Assembly (NCBI GenBank): GCA_025355965.1
Contig: JANXYR010000076.1
Span: forward strand, 1-40,787
Direction: 5' to 3'
Length of the DNA: 40,787 nucleotides
From: Geobacteraceae bacterium
GTDB lineage: Bacteria > Desulfobacterota > Desulfuromonadia > Geobacterales > Pseudopelobacteraceae
In this document: in pieces, positions 1 through 6,615 of the stretch
Numbering within the stretch: position 1 is the first letter of the stretch
How the letters are laid out: every line of letters begins with the position of its first letter
Position numbers and translations under genes: made by a program
Notes under the pieces: model-generated
The model's input: the letters and a program-made list of their open reading frames with translations, nothing else
The model's database searches: none
Told to the model about the DNA's origin: nothing

Positions 1-62
1 GGGTCTTGAAGCTCATTCTCCAATTTTTTCCTGGGGTGGTACGTAACCGGCTTATAGCTCAT
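1..62 (-). CDS. HigA-like antitoxin, N-terminus only (runs off left edge)
   Basis: Partial gene starting at the ATG at 62-60 and leaving the window after about 20 codons. The readable protein is MSYKPVTYHPRKKLENELQD, a Lys/Glu-rich start that fits the N-terminus of XRE-type antitoxins partnered with Gp49/HigB-like toxins. A strong ribosome binding site (GGAGG, revcomp of 73-77) lies just before the ATG. The start overlaps the last codons and stop of the upstream toxin gene (stop at 54-52) by 11 bases, so the two are translationally coupled. No helix-turn-helix is visible because the rest lies outside the window. The antitoxin role is inferred from position behind a toxin. Confidence 0.7.
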   Translation of the reverse strand, partial: MSYKPVTYHPRKKLENELQD

Positions 63-384
63 GACTAATTACCTCCTTCTGCCGAGTGAGCGCTATATCG
101 AGTTCCCGTTTTGGTGTCTTGTCCGTCTTTTTGATGAAACTGTGAAGAATAACTATCTTTCTTCCGACCATGGTGCAGAAAAACGCTCTTCCAATTCCTT
201 CTTCTGCCTTGGCACGGATCTCAAAAAGGCCATTACCAAGCGCACGTGTATGCGGCATTCCCAAATTGGGACCGTATTCTTCCATGCGCACGGTCAATGC
301 CCGAAATCGAGCACGCAAGCCAACAGGCCAAGCATCAAGCTCAGCCTCGACAGTTTCATTGTAGTATGAAAGTCGGAAAACCAT
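52..384 (-). CDS. Gp49/HigB (RelE-superfamily) toxin
   Basis: A 110-residue protein of the phage-derived Gp49-like toxin family (PF05973), which belongs to the RelE/HigB group of mRNA interferases. The family pattern is visible: an N-terminal YYNETVEAELD helix, the central GNGLFEIRAKAEEGIGRAFF strand pair with basic residues, and VILHSFIKKTDKTPKRELDIA near the C-terminus. It would inhibit growth by cleaving mRNA at the ribosome unless bound by its antitoxin. The toxin comes first in the operon, as in higBA, and the antitoxin start overlaps its end. The ATG at 384 has no Shine-Dalgarno sequence, and a good -10 box ends six bases upstream, so its mRNA may be leaderless. Family assignment is confident; the exact target is not known. 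Confidence 0.85.
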   Translation of the reverse strand: MVFRLSYYNETVEAELDAWPVGLRARFRALTVRMEEYGPNLGMPHTRALGNGLFEIRAKAEEGIGRAFFCTMVGRKIVILHSFIKKTDKTPKRELDIALTRQKEVISHEL

Positions 385-390
385 GGCTCA

Positions 391-418
391 AATATACCAC
401 ACATGTTATAAAAGTAAA
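391..418 (-). promoter_or_regulatory. Promoter of toxin-antitoxin operon 1
   Basis: On the minus strand, TTTACT (418-413), a 16-base spacer and TATATT (396-391) form a good sigma-70 promoter. An imperfect inverted repeat (TATAAC, six bases, GGTATA) overlaps the -10 and spacer and could be the autoregulatory operator typical of HigBA/XRE antitoxins. Only six bases separate the -10 from the toxin ATG, which would place the transcript start at or next to the start codon. Confidence 0.55.
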
Positions 419-436
419 GGATTTTAAAGCGTGACC

Positions 437-476
437 CCAACCATCGGCAAGACCCGCCGAGGGCGGGTCAGCCCTC
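437..476. repeat. Hairpin-cored repeat, copy 1
   Basis: About 40 bases in the gap between the divergent toxin and GIY-YIG genes. It contains a perfect hairpin, GACCCGCC (451-458), loop GAG, GGCGGGTC (462-469). The flanks CCAACCATCG-CAAGACC and GGTCAGCC recur in the same orientation at 2111-2156 with a different hairpin core. It resembles a REP-like or island-specific palindromic element; its function is unknown. Confidence 0.6.
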
Positions 477-511
477 ATACACGTTGAAAAAATGAATGGA
501 GACGATGCATC

Positions 512-1396
512 ATGAATTTCGGAAGAAAAATCACTATTTATCTTGCAGATGGAACACCGTCCGGGATCAGACACGTAGAAATCGTCAACTGGTCTGGGCA
601 GGCAGTTCATGCTCCTCGTAGCCGTTTTGCCGAGTTATCCAGATGGGAAGAGACAAAAAGGCCAGGAGTATATTTCCTATTTGAACGTCAAAGTAACGAC
701 ACCGAAAATAGAGTGTATATCGGGGAATCAGAAAACGTCATAAAGCGTTTAAATGATCATGACAGGCAAAAGGATTTTTGGAATGAAGTAGTCATATTTT
801 CAAGTAAAGACGAGAACTTGACAAAGTCTCATATCAAATATTTGGAGGCAAGGCTAACCGCTTTAGCAGTTCAAGCGCAACGATACAAAACAGAACATTT
901 AAAAACTCCAACAGAGTCTTCACTGCCACGTGCGGACAGGGATACGATGGAAGAATTTATCAACAATATGAGAATAGTGCTTGGTTCGCTCGGGCATAAA
1001 GTTCTTGAACCGCTAAAAGCGGCATTCACAAACGATGAGCAAGGCAAAAAAGCTTCAATTGCAGGTATTCCTTTGATTTTTTCACTTAAGAATCTCAAAG
1101 CTCATGGTCAGGTTACTGATGACGGTTTTCTGTTACTTGCTGGCTCCGACATATCTGCTTCTGTCAACTCAAGTCTGGCACCGGGATGGAAATCTATTAG
1201 AGATAAGTGGCTGGAAGATGGAAATATCAAGCTTAACGGAGATCATTATCGGCTTGAGAAAGATTCGTTATTAAGTTCGTCTTCCTGTGCTGCCGCACTT
1301 GTTGCAGGAACGAGCAGAAGTGGCCCGCAAAGCTGGCAAGATGAATCGGGTAGAACGCTTAAAGCAATTGAAGAGCAACTTCTGAAAGAGGCGTGA
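512..1396 (+). CDS. GIY-YIG nuclease family protein with DUF4357-like C-terminus
   Basis: A 294-residue protein with a GIY-YIG endonuclease-like domain at about residues 48-120. The paired motifs are GVYFL and VYIGES, followed by an arginine in VIKRLNDH and a glutamate in KYLEARL, matching the fold's conserved Tyr, Arg and metal-binding Glu. The C-terminal WQDESGRTLKAIEEQL resembles the DUF4357 module that commonly follows this domain. Such proteins are frequent cargo of genomic islands and are suspected of DNA cleavage or phage defence, but no specific substrate is established. The ATG is preceded by GGAG about ten bases upstream. The gene is monocistronic, divergent from toxin-antitoxin operon 1 and convergent with operon 2. 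Base composition looks more AT-rich than the core genes, consistent with transfer. Confidence 0.82.
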   Translation: MNFGRKITIYLADGTPSGIRHVEIVNWSGQAVHAPRSRFAELSRWEETKRPGVYFLFERQSNDTENRVYIGESENVIKRLNDHDRQKDFWNEVVIFSSKDENLTKSHIKYLEARLTALAVQAQRYKTEHLKTPTESSLPRADRDTMEEFINNMRIVLGSLGHKVLEPLKAAFTNDEQGKKASIAGIPLIFSLKNLKAHGQVTDDGFLLLAGSDISASVNSSLAPGWKSIRDKWLEDGNIKLNGDHYRLEKDSLLSSSSCAAALVAGTSRSGPQSWQDESGRTLKAIEEQLLKEA

Positions 1397-1414
1397 TTGA
1401 AATAAATGGGATTG

Positions 1415-1720
1415 TTATGCCCCGACTTCCTGCATAGGTTGTATGGTAATGGTCAATCCCATACCATGAAGAACATTAAAAAGACTGGTTAGTTCTGGAT
1501 TACCGCGTTTGGAAAGCATCTGGTAAAGGCTCTCACGTTTTACATGTGATCTTTCTGCAATTGCTGTCATGCCGCCGTTAGCCTGCGCCACTTCCCGCAA
1601 GGCTAGCAACATCGCAGATTTGTCACCCTCTTCCAAAACTGCATTCAGATATGCAGCTGCATTTTCGGGAGATTTCAGCCATTCATGAAGATCGGATTCG
1701 TAGTCGGTCATATGTTTCAT
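1415..1720 (-). CDS. HI1420-family antitoxin (HigA-like)
   Basis: A 101-residue protein of the 'probable addiction module antidote' family named for Haemophilus HI1420. It has an N-terminal segment DLHEWLKSPENAAAYLNAVLEEGD, then a Cro/XRE-like helix-turn-helix (TAIAERSHVKRESLYQMLSKRGNPELTSLFNVLHGMGL) at about residues 50-90. It should neutralise the upstream toxin and repress the operon. The start chosen is ATG 1720, which overlaps the toxin stop by four bases (ATGA) and has AGGAAC about eight bases upstream. A second ATG lies three codons later. A longer open frame upstream is only the shadow of the toxin gene. Confidence 0.88.
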   Translation of the reverse strand: MKHMTDYESDLHEWLKSPENAAAYLNAVLEEGDKSAMLLALREVAQANGGMTAIAERSHVKRESLYQMLSKRGNPELTSLFNVLHGMGLTITIQPMQEVGA

Positions 1721-2052
1721 TTTCGTTGTTCCTGATGGTTTTTCCAAAACCGTTGGGCGCTTTCTATATCGCGCTGTTGAGTCCGTTTGTCTCCACCGCA
1801 CAAAAGGAGAACAACCGTTCCATTGTCAATCGCATAATACACACGATAACCGGGGCCATGATCTATCTTCAGTTCCACAACACCTTCGCCGACGTTGCGT
1901 ACTGAACCAAAGTTTCCTGCCCTTACCCGCGTCAAGCGAGCGCGAATGCGCACTGCCGCAATTTGGTCACGCAAATCATGTAACCATTCCCGGAATGGTT
2001 TTTTCCCGTTTTCGTCGGTGTAGTACGCTATTCTGAATGGCTCTGTCAGCAT
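1717..2052 (-). CDS. HI1419-family RelE/ParE-type toxin
   Basis: A 111-residue toxin of the family paired with HI1420-type antidotes (upstream partner HI1419). Diagnostic stretches are FREWLHDLRDQIAAVRIRARLTRVRAGNFG, then VELKIDHGPGYRVYYA and VLLLCGGDKRTQQRDIESAQRFW, the RelE/ParE-superfamily beta-sheet with conserved basic residues. It is predicted to be an mRNA interferase or related growth inhibitor. An upstream TTG at 2061 could add three residues, but it overlaps the -10 box, so ATG 2052 is preferred. There is no Shine-Dalgarno sequence before either start, in contrast to the antitoxin gene behind it. The two genes overlap by four bases. Confidence 0.87.
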   Translation of the reverse strand: MLTEPFRIAYYTDENGKKPFREWLHDLRDQIAAVRIRARLTRVRAGNFGSVRNVGEGVVELKIDHGPGYRVYYAIDNGTVVLLLCGGDKRTQQRDIESAQRFWKNHQEQRK

Positions 2053-2059
2053 TGCAATC

Positions 2060-2088
2060 AATGTAAGTTATATCTTACGGCATGTCAA
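2060..2088 (-). promoter_or_regulatory. Promoter and operator of toxin-antitoxin operon 2
   Basis: Minus-strand TTGACA (2088-2083), a 17-base spacer and TACATT (2065-2060). The perfect inverted repeat GTAAG-ttatat-CTTAC (2063-2078) lies in the spacer and reaches into the -10, an ideal site for autorepression by the HigA-like antitoxin. The -10 ends seven bases before ATG 2052, predicting a leaderless toxin transcript. Confidence 0.65.
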
Positions 2089-2110
2089 ACAGTAAAAACA
2101 GATGATGTTT

Positions 2111-2156
2111 CCAACCATCGCCAAGACCGGCCCAAAAGCGCGCACGGTCAGCCTCA
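2111..2156. repeat. Hairpin-cored repeat, copy 2
   Basis: About 46 bases between the integrase 3' end and toxin-antitoxin operon 2. Its left 20 bases match 437-456 with two differences, and GGTCAGCC (2146-2153) matches 466-473. The core GACCGGC...GC(A)CGGTC forms a seven-pair stem with one bulged A. The core sequence differs from copy 1 while pairing is kept, which suggests that the structure matters. Confidence 0.55.
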
Positions 2157-2162
2157 ACCCCG

Positions 2163-3369
2163 TTAAATCTGCCCAACCTTCAATCCATCCAGGTAATCAG
2201 CCCATAACTGCATCATCTTCTTTCGTTCCACAAGGTGAGCCGTCCGGTTATATGCTCTGCCGTTCGGGTCTTTGACTGCATGGGCAAGCTGGTGTTCAAT
2301 ATAATCAGGCCGGACATGCGAGACTTCATCAAGAAGGGTTCGCGCCATAGCCCGAAAGCCATGTCCGGTTATCTCTGATTTCTCAAACCCCATACGACGC
2401 AACCCTGCATTAACGGCATTTTCTGACATGCAACGAAGTGGAGAGCGGTGGCAAGGAAAAACATATTTACTGTGTCCGGTGAGCTCCTTCAGCTCAAGCA
2501 ATACCTTAACCACTTGCGTTGAAAGCGGCACCAGATGAGCTATTTTCATTTTCATTTTACCAGCGGGTATATTCCATTCAGCTGTCTCAAAATCAATCTC
2601 ACTCCATTCAGCAGCCCGCAACTCTCCAGGACGAACAAACAACAACGGCGCAAGCTGTAAAGCGCACTTGACCACGAAAGAACCTTGAAACTCATCAATA
2701 GCTTTAAGAAGTGGCGCAACTGCTTTCGGATCTGTTGGCGCTGCATGGTGCCCGTTCTTTACTGGTGGCAATGCCCCTTTCAAATCGGCTACCGGGTCAC
2801 GATCTGCGCGACCAGTTGCAACGGCATAGCGAAATATCGAGCTGCATTCAAAACGCACTCTATGCGCAGTATCCAAAATACCCCGTGATTCGAGACGCCG
2901 TAAAACAGCCAAAATATCTGGTGCAGTAAGTTCTTTGATTGGTCGTTTGCCGATCCAGGGAAAAACATTCTTTTCAAGCCGTTCAAGTTTATGCTGTGCA
3001 TGACTTGGAACCCATGTATGCGCAAACTTGCTGTGCCATTCGCGGGCGATAACCTCAAAAGTATTTGTGTTCTGCTCACCCTGTGCCGCCTTTTGTACCT
3101 TCTTGGTTTCGCCTGGGTCGATACCATTGACCAGGAGCTTCTTTGCATCCTCCCGGCGCTGCCCGGCATCGGCAAGAGTGATTACAGGGTAAGCACCGAA
3201 GGTAAGTTTTTTCCTTACCTCCAAAGCGATATTTGAAATGCCATAACTTCCCCCCAGTCGGCGTAACCAAAAGGAAAAGACCACCCCCGTCAAAAAGCTT
3301 TACTTCTTTGGGGGCCGGTTTCACGCTCTTAACCTGAATGTCTGATAGTGGCTGAATCCGCTTTGGCAT
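2163..3369 (-). pseudogene. P4-type tyrosine integrase, frameshifted
   Basis: Site-specific recombinase of the P4/CP4-57 integrase family, expected to insert the island at the adjacent tRNA-Leu. The N-terminal DUF4102 domain (MPKRIQPLSDIQVKSVKPAP, then LFDGGGLFLLVTPTGGKLW) starts at ATG 3369 behind an AAGGAG site. The catalytic domain has Arg in RPGELRAAEW, HxxR in HGFRAMARTLL, a downstream His (LAHA) and the nucleophile Tyr in RAYNRTAH. The two parts are in different frames. The break is at a run of six A on the coding strand (plus-strand T 3207-3212). Removing one A restores GGKEKLTFGAYP, the usual family sequence, and gives about 401 residues, full length for the family. Either the integrase is dead or this is a homopolymer sequencing error. 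Confidence 0.88.
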
Positions 3370-3383
3370 TGGCTTTTCTCCTT

Positions 3384-3439
3384 TTTGGGGGCTGGCATTT
3401 TTTCAGACATGGGAGCCGGTCCTTATATCGGCCCCCAAA
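3384..3439 (-). promoter_or_regulatory. Inverted repeat in the integrase leader
   Basis: TTTGGGGGC (3384-3392) and GCCCCCAAA (3431-3439) are a perfect nine-base inverted repeat separated by 38 bases. On the coding strand the second arm directly abuts the AAGGAG ribosome binding site of the integrase, so folding could mask translation initiation. It could alternatively be an arm-type protein binding site near the attachment site. Confidence 0.45.
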
Positions 3440-3486
3440 CATTGTGGATTTAGCCATGCCAGATTGGACCACAAAAGACAACAGGC

Positions 3487-3516
3487 AATAAAAAAGCCCC
3501 TATTTTCAAGGGGCTT
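3487..3516 (-). terminator. Rho-independent terminator after tRNA-Leu
   Basis: The stem AAGCCCCT (3494-3501) / AGGGGCTT (3509-3516) with a seven-base loop is followed on the minus strand by a U-rich tract (complement of 3488-3495). It lies 34 bases beyond the tRNA 3' end and should end the transcription unit that includes ihfB and the tRNA. Confidence 0.75.
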
Positions 3517-3549
3517 AAGTACTTCACTACATCATATTGGATTATTTTT

Positions 3550-3636
3550 TGGTGCCCGAAGCCGGAATCGAACCGGCACAGCGTTTCCACCGAGGGATTT
3601 TAAGTCCCTTGCGTCTACCAGTTCCGCCATTCGGGC
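3550..3636 (-). tRNA. tRNA-Leu (anticodon UAA)
   Basis: An 87-base class II tRNA. The acceptor arms GCCCGAA (3636-3630) and TTCGGGC (3560-3554) pair perfectly. The discriminator A and an encoded CCA occupy 3553-3550. The anticodon stem-loop is AGGGA-CTTAAAA-TCCCT, giving anticodon UAA. A long variable arm (CTCGGTGGAAACGCTG) and the T-arm CCGGTTCGATTCCGG are clear. The gene begins only 22 bases after the ihfB stop, so it is probably co-transcribed with it or read from a promoter inside ihfB. Its 3' end faces the integrase and is the likely attachment site of the island. No second copy of the tRNA 3' end is visible to the left, so the distal junction is outside the window. Confidence 0.95.
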
Positions 3637-3658
3637 AAAATTGACAGCAATCCGCTTA

Positions 3659-3937
3659 TCAGCAGTTTACGCGCTCTTTAAGCTCTTTACCTGTCTTGAA
3701 AAATGGTGTCTTTTTGGACGGAATGCGCACGACCTCACCACTTTTCGGGTTTCTCGCTTCACGCCCAAGACGTTCACGAATTGTAAAACTTCCGAAACCA
3801 CGAATTTCTACTTTATCACCGGATTTAAGGGCCTCTTCAATTGAATCAAAAACCGTATTAACTACGATTTCGGAAACCTTGATATTCAATATTCCGTGTG
3901 ATTGAACGACTTTTTCAATGAGTTCACTTTTGGTCAT
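3659..3937 (-). CDS. ihfB: Integration host factor beta subunit (HU/IHF family)
   Basis: A 92-residue DNA-bending protein of the HU/IHF family. It has the helical N-terminus MTKSELIEKVV, the dimer core KVEIRGFGSFTIRERLGREARNPKSGE with the DNA-inserting beta-arm, and the C-terminal FFKTGKELKERV. Placement immediately after rpsA (24 bases), as in many proteobacteria including E. coli, identifies it as the IHF beta-type subunit rather than HU. It would act as a heterodimer with IhfA in nucleoid architecture, sigma-54 promoters and site-specific recombination, possibly including excision of the neighbouring island. The ATG at 3937 follows GAGGGACGT, an adequate ribosome binding site. Confidence 0.92.
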   Translation of the reverse strand: MTKSELIEKVVQSHGILNIKVSEIVVNTVFDSIEEALKSGDKVEIRGFGSFTIRERLGREARNPKSGEVVRIPSKKTPFFKTGKELKERVNC

Positions 3938-3961
3938 ACGTCCCTCTGGCTCATAATAAAA

Positions 3962-5695
3962 TTAGTTGGATCTGTTGTTTAAGCCCTGTTTCAGTAAATC
4001 ACCAAAAGTCGACGTTGACTCTCCCTGTGATCCCATATACTGCTCAAAGTCAGCTTTTTCTACAGCGACATGCATTGATTTTATTGAGAGGGATATCCGG
4101 CGGTCTTTTGGATCGCAACTTATTACAATCGCTTCCAGATTATCACCTATCGCAGCAAATTCCTTGGCGGATGCAACTTTTTCACGTGACAATTCAGACA
4201 CGTGAATCAGGCCTTCTATGCCTTCTTCCAGTTCTACAAAAACCCCGAAATCAGTCAAGGAGGTAACTTTGCCGGTAACCAGTGCTCCAGCACGATATTT
4301 TCCTGGCGCCAAACTCCAAGGGTCTGGCTCAAGCTGTTTGATGCCAAGAGAAAGTCGCTCATTTTCAACATCAACTTTTAGAACAACAGCCTGTACAAGA
4401 CTCCCTTTTTCGTAAACATCACCAGGGTGCTTGATGCGCTTTGTCCACGACATATCCGAAACATGTACCAACCCGTCAATACCATCTTCGATACCAATAA
4501 ACATTCCGAAATCAGTCATATTCTTGATCTGACCTTCAATCCTGGTGCCTACCGGATATTTATTAGCAATTGAAGCCCATGGATTTTCAGACACCTGTTT
4601 AAGACCCAGAGATATCTTGCGATTTCCCATGTCGATACCAAGTATAACCGTTTCAACTTCATCACCAATATTCAGAACGTCGGCTGCACGGCGAACACGC
4701 TTTGTCCATGACATTTCTGAAACATGAATTAGCCCCTCAATGCCTGGCTCTAACTCAACAAAAGCGCCATATTCCATCAAACTGACAACCTTGCCCTGTA
4801 CACGCCCTCCAATCGGAAACTTGGCAGGCACATCAAGCCAAGGATCAACAAGGGTCTGCTTGACACCAAGCGAGATTTTCCCTTTAGCCTTGTCGAATTT
4901 CAGAACTTTGGCAGTAATATGTTGACCAGGCTTAAGAACATCCGTTGGCTTACCGACCCTTCCCCAGGAAAGATCTGAGACATGAAGCAAACCGTCAACT
5001 CCACCCAAATCAACAAATGCACCATAGTCGGTAACATTTTTAATTGTCCCTTCTACGATCTGTCCTTCTTCAAGCTTTTCAAGAGTCACATCGCGTACTG
5101 ATGCACGCTCCTCCTCAAGTACAGCACGACGCGACAGCACAATATTGTCACGACGCTGATTGATTTTAATAACCTTGAAATTAGATTTCACTCCTATATA
5201 ACCATCGGAGTCAGATGAAGGACGAATATCAACCTGTGAAGACGGCAGGAAAGCCTGAATGCCGCCAATATCTACCGTAAAACCGCCATTTACCTTACCG
5301 GTAATGGTGCCTTCGATGATGCCACCTTCCTGACAGGCGTCACCGATTTTATCCCATGCAGAAAGATAATCTGCTTTCTTTTTGGAAAGGACATACCCTT
5401 TTTTACCATCCTGACGAGTCATCAATACACGGATTTTATCGCCTATTTGAACAGAAACTTCGCCTTCTGCATTCATGAATTCTGCTAAGGGCACATGCCC
5501 TTCAGACTTTAAACCGATATCAACGAGGACCGTATCAACATCCACGCGCACTACAGTTCCCTCTATGATTTTATCCCGTTCGGGACGATCTTTTAAACTT
5601 TCAGTGAAAAGCGCTGCAAATTCACTGCTCTGCTGATCACCGTCGAATTCTTCATTCTCATCTTCGACAGCGTCAAGCCTTTTAAAATCAACCAT
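3962..5695 (-). CDS. rpsA: 30S ribosomal protein S1
   Basis: A 577-residue protein with six S1 RNA-binding repeats after a short acidic N-terminus. Starts of repeats are seen at GTVVRVDVDTVLVDIG, GTITGKVNGGFTVDIG, GTIKNVTDYGAFVDLG, GKVVSLMEYGAFVELE, GQIKNMTDFGMFIGIE and GKVTSLTDFGVFVELE. The length is close to E. coli S1. It helps the 30S subunit bind and unfold mRNA. The start has AGGGGG eight bases upstream. A good promoter (5748-5776) overlaps the ispH 3' end, so rpsA-ihfB can be transcribed independently of the upstream biosynthetic genes. Confidence 0.97.
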   Translation of the reverse strand: MVDFKRLDAVEDENEEFDGDQQSSEFAALFTESLKDRPERDKIIEGTVVRVDVDTVLVDIGLKSEGHVPLAEFMNAEGEVSVQIGDKIRVLMTRQDGKKGYVLSKKKADYLSAWDKIGDACQEGGIIEGTITGKVNGGFTVDIGGIQAFLPSSQVDIRPSSDSDGYIGVKSNFKVIKINQRRDNIVLSRRAVLEEERASVRDVTLEKLEEGQIVEGTIKNVTDYGAFVDLGGVDGLLHVSDLSWGRVGKPTDVLKPGQHITAKVLKFDKAKGKISLGVKQTLVDPWLDVPAKFPIGGRVQGKVVSLMEYGAFVELEPGIEGLIHVSEMSWTKRVRRAADVLNIGDEVETVILGIDMGNRKISLGLKQVSENPWASIANKYPVGTRIEGQIKNMTDFGMFIGIEDGIDGLVHVSDMSWTKRIKHPGDVYEKGSLVQAVVLKVDVENERLSLGIKQLEPDPWSLAPGKYRAGALVTGKVTSLTDFGVFVELEEGIEGLIHVSELSREKVASAKEFAAIGDNLEAIVISCDPKDRRISLSIKSMHVAVEKADFEQYMGSQGESTSTFGDLLKQGLNNRSN

Positions 5696-5747
5696 TGCAC
5701 CATACCCCCTGGACGTTTATCGTTCTTCTCTTTTTATCGAGCTTGGC

Positions 5748-5776
5748 AATGTAACAATATGAGCCAAATATTTCAA
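5748..5776 (-). promoter_or_regulatory. Promoter of rpsA-ihfB-tRNA-Leu
   Basis: Minus-strand TTGAAA (5776-5771), a 17-base spacer and TACATT (5753-5748). The -35 lies within the last codons and stop of ispH. The predicted 5' leader is about 45 bases. It explains how ribosomal protein S1 can be expressed apart from the upstream biosynthesis genes. Confidence 0.6.
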
Positions 5777-6615
5777 TCGCTTTTATTCAATTCCTCAATT
5801 TTGTTCATAACTTCATCAATAATCCACTTCGGAGTAGAGGCACCTGCGGTTACCCCAACCTGCTCAGCACCTTCAAGCCATGCCGGGTTAATCTCCTCAG
5901 CCGTTTCAATGTGATAGGTACGCGGCTGGAGTTCGGCACAGACTTCAAGCAAACGGCTTGTATTAGCACTGTTAAACCCTCCTACCACCAACATACAGTC
6001 AACCTGACCGGCCAACTCCTTTGCCTCTTCCTGACGGACTGCGGTTGCATCACAAATAGTGTTATAAACGCGGATTTCTCCACCTCGTTGCAAACATTCA
6101 ACCACAACGTTTTTCAGATTTTCAAACGATTGGGTTGTCTGAGCTACCACACCTATTTTTTTCATTTTAGGAAGTTTTTTGACATCTTCATCGGATGCAA
6201 CGACAAAAACTTTTTCCCCACTATAGGAAACTATCCCCTGGACTTCAGGATGGTCAGCATCACCAACAACGACAACGCTATATCCTTCGTCTGACAGTTC
6301 TTTCACATGTTCCTGCGCCTTTTTTACAAACGGGCAGGTTGCATCTACAATATTGAGATTTTTCTTCCGAGCTTTATTGATTTCTTCCAATTCTACACCG
6401 TGAGACCGGATAATAATTGTGCCCTGTTCCAAACCATCAAGAGAATGAAGGACGCTAATTCCTAACTTTTCGAGCTTACCGACAACCTGGGGCGAATGAA
6501 TAATCGGGCCGAGTGTGTAGGTTTTTTGATCCTTGCCGGCCGCTTCAAAAGCCAACTGCGTTGCACGCTTCACCCCGAAACAAAAGCCAGCCTGTTTTGC
6601 AAGGATAACTTTCAT
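5773..6615 (-). CDS. ispH: 4-hydroxy-3-methylbut-2-enyl diphosphate reductase
   Basis: A 280-residue [4Fe-4S] enzyme of the MEP isoprenoid pathway, reducing HMBPP to isopentenyl and dimethylallyl diphosphate. Conserved cluster cysteines are visible in AGFCFGVKRA (Cys12), DATCPFVKKA and NTICDATAVRQEEA; the substrate-binding SHGVE and TAGASTP motifs are present. Length is typical for the short bacterial form. Its ATG overlaps the cmk stop (ATGA), and there is no separate Shine-Dalgarno sequence, so translation is coupled to cmk. Confidence 0.96.
   Translation of the reverse strand: MKVILAKQAGFCFGVKRATQLAFEAAGKDQKTYTLGPIIHSPQVVGKLEKLGISVLHSLDGLEQGTIIIRSHGVELEEINKARKKNLNIVDATCPFVKKAQEHVKELSDEGYSVVVVGDADHPEVQGIVSYSGEKVFVVASDEDVKKLPKMKKIGVVAQTTQSFENLKNVVVECLQRGGEIRVYNTICDATAVRQEEAKELAGQVDCMLVVGGFNSANTSRLLEVCAELQPRTYHIETAEEINPAWLEGAEQVGVTAGASTPKWIIDEVMNKIEELNKSD

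Noticed and set aside
437-2163. Integron attC sites at the two hairpin repeats
   Set aside because: The outer RYYYAAC and GTTRRRY boxes are not both present in either copy, and the integrase is P4-type rather than IntI.
3200-3220. Programmed ribosomal frameshift in the integrase at the A-run
   Set aside because: The A6C run is not in the phase of a -1 slippery heptamer; a -1 shift meets a stop within about nine codons. The needed shift is +1 without a stalling codon, so a simple indel is more likely.
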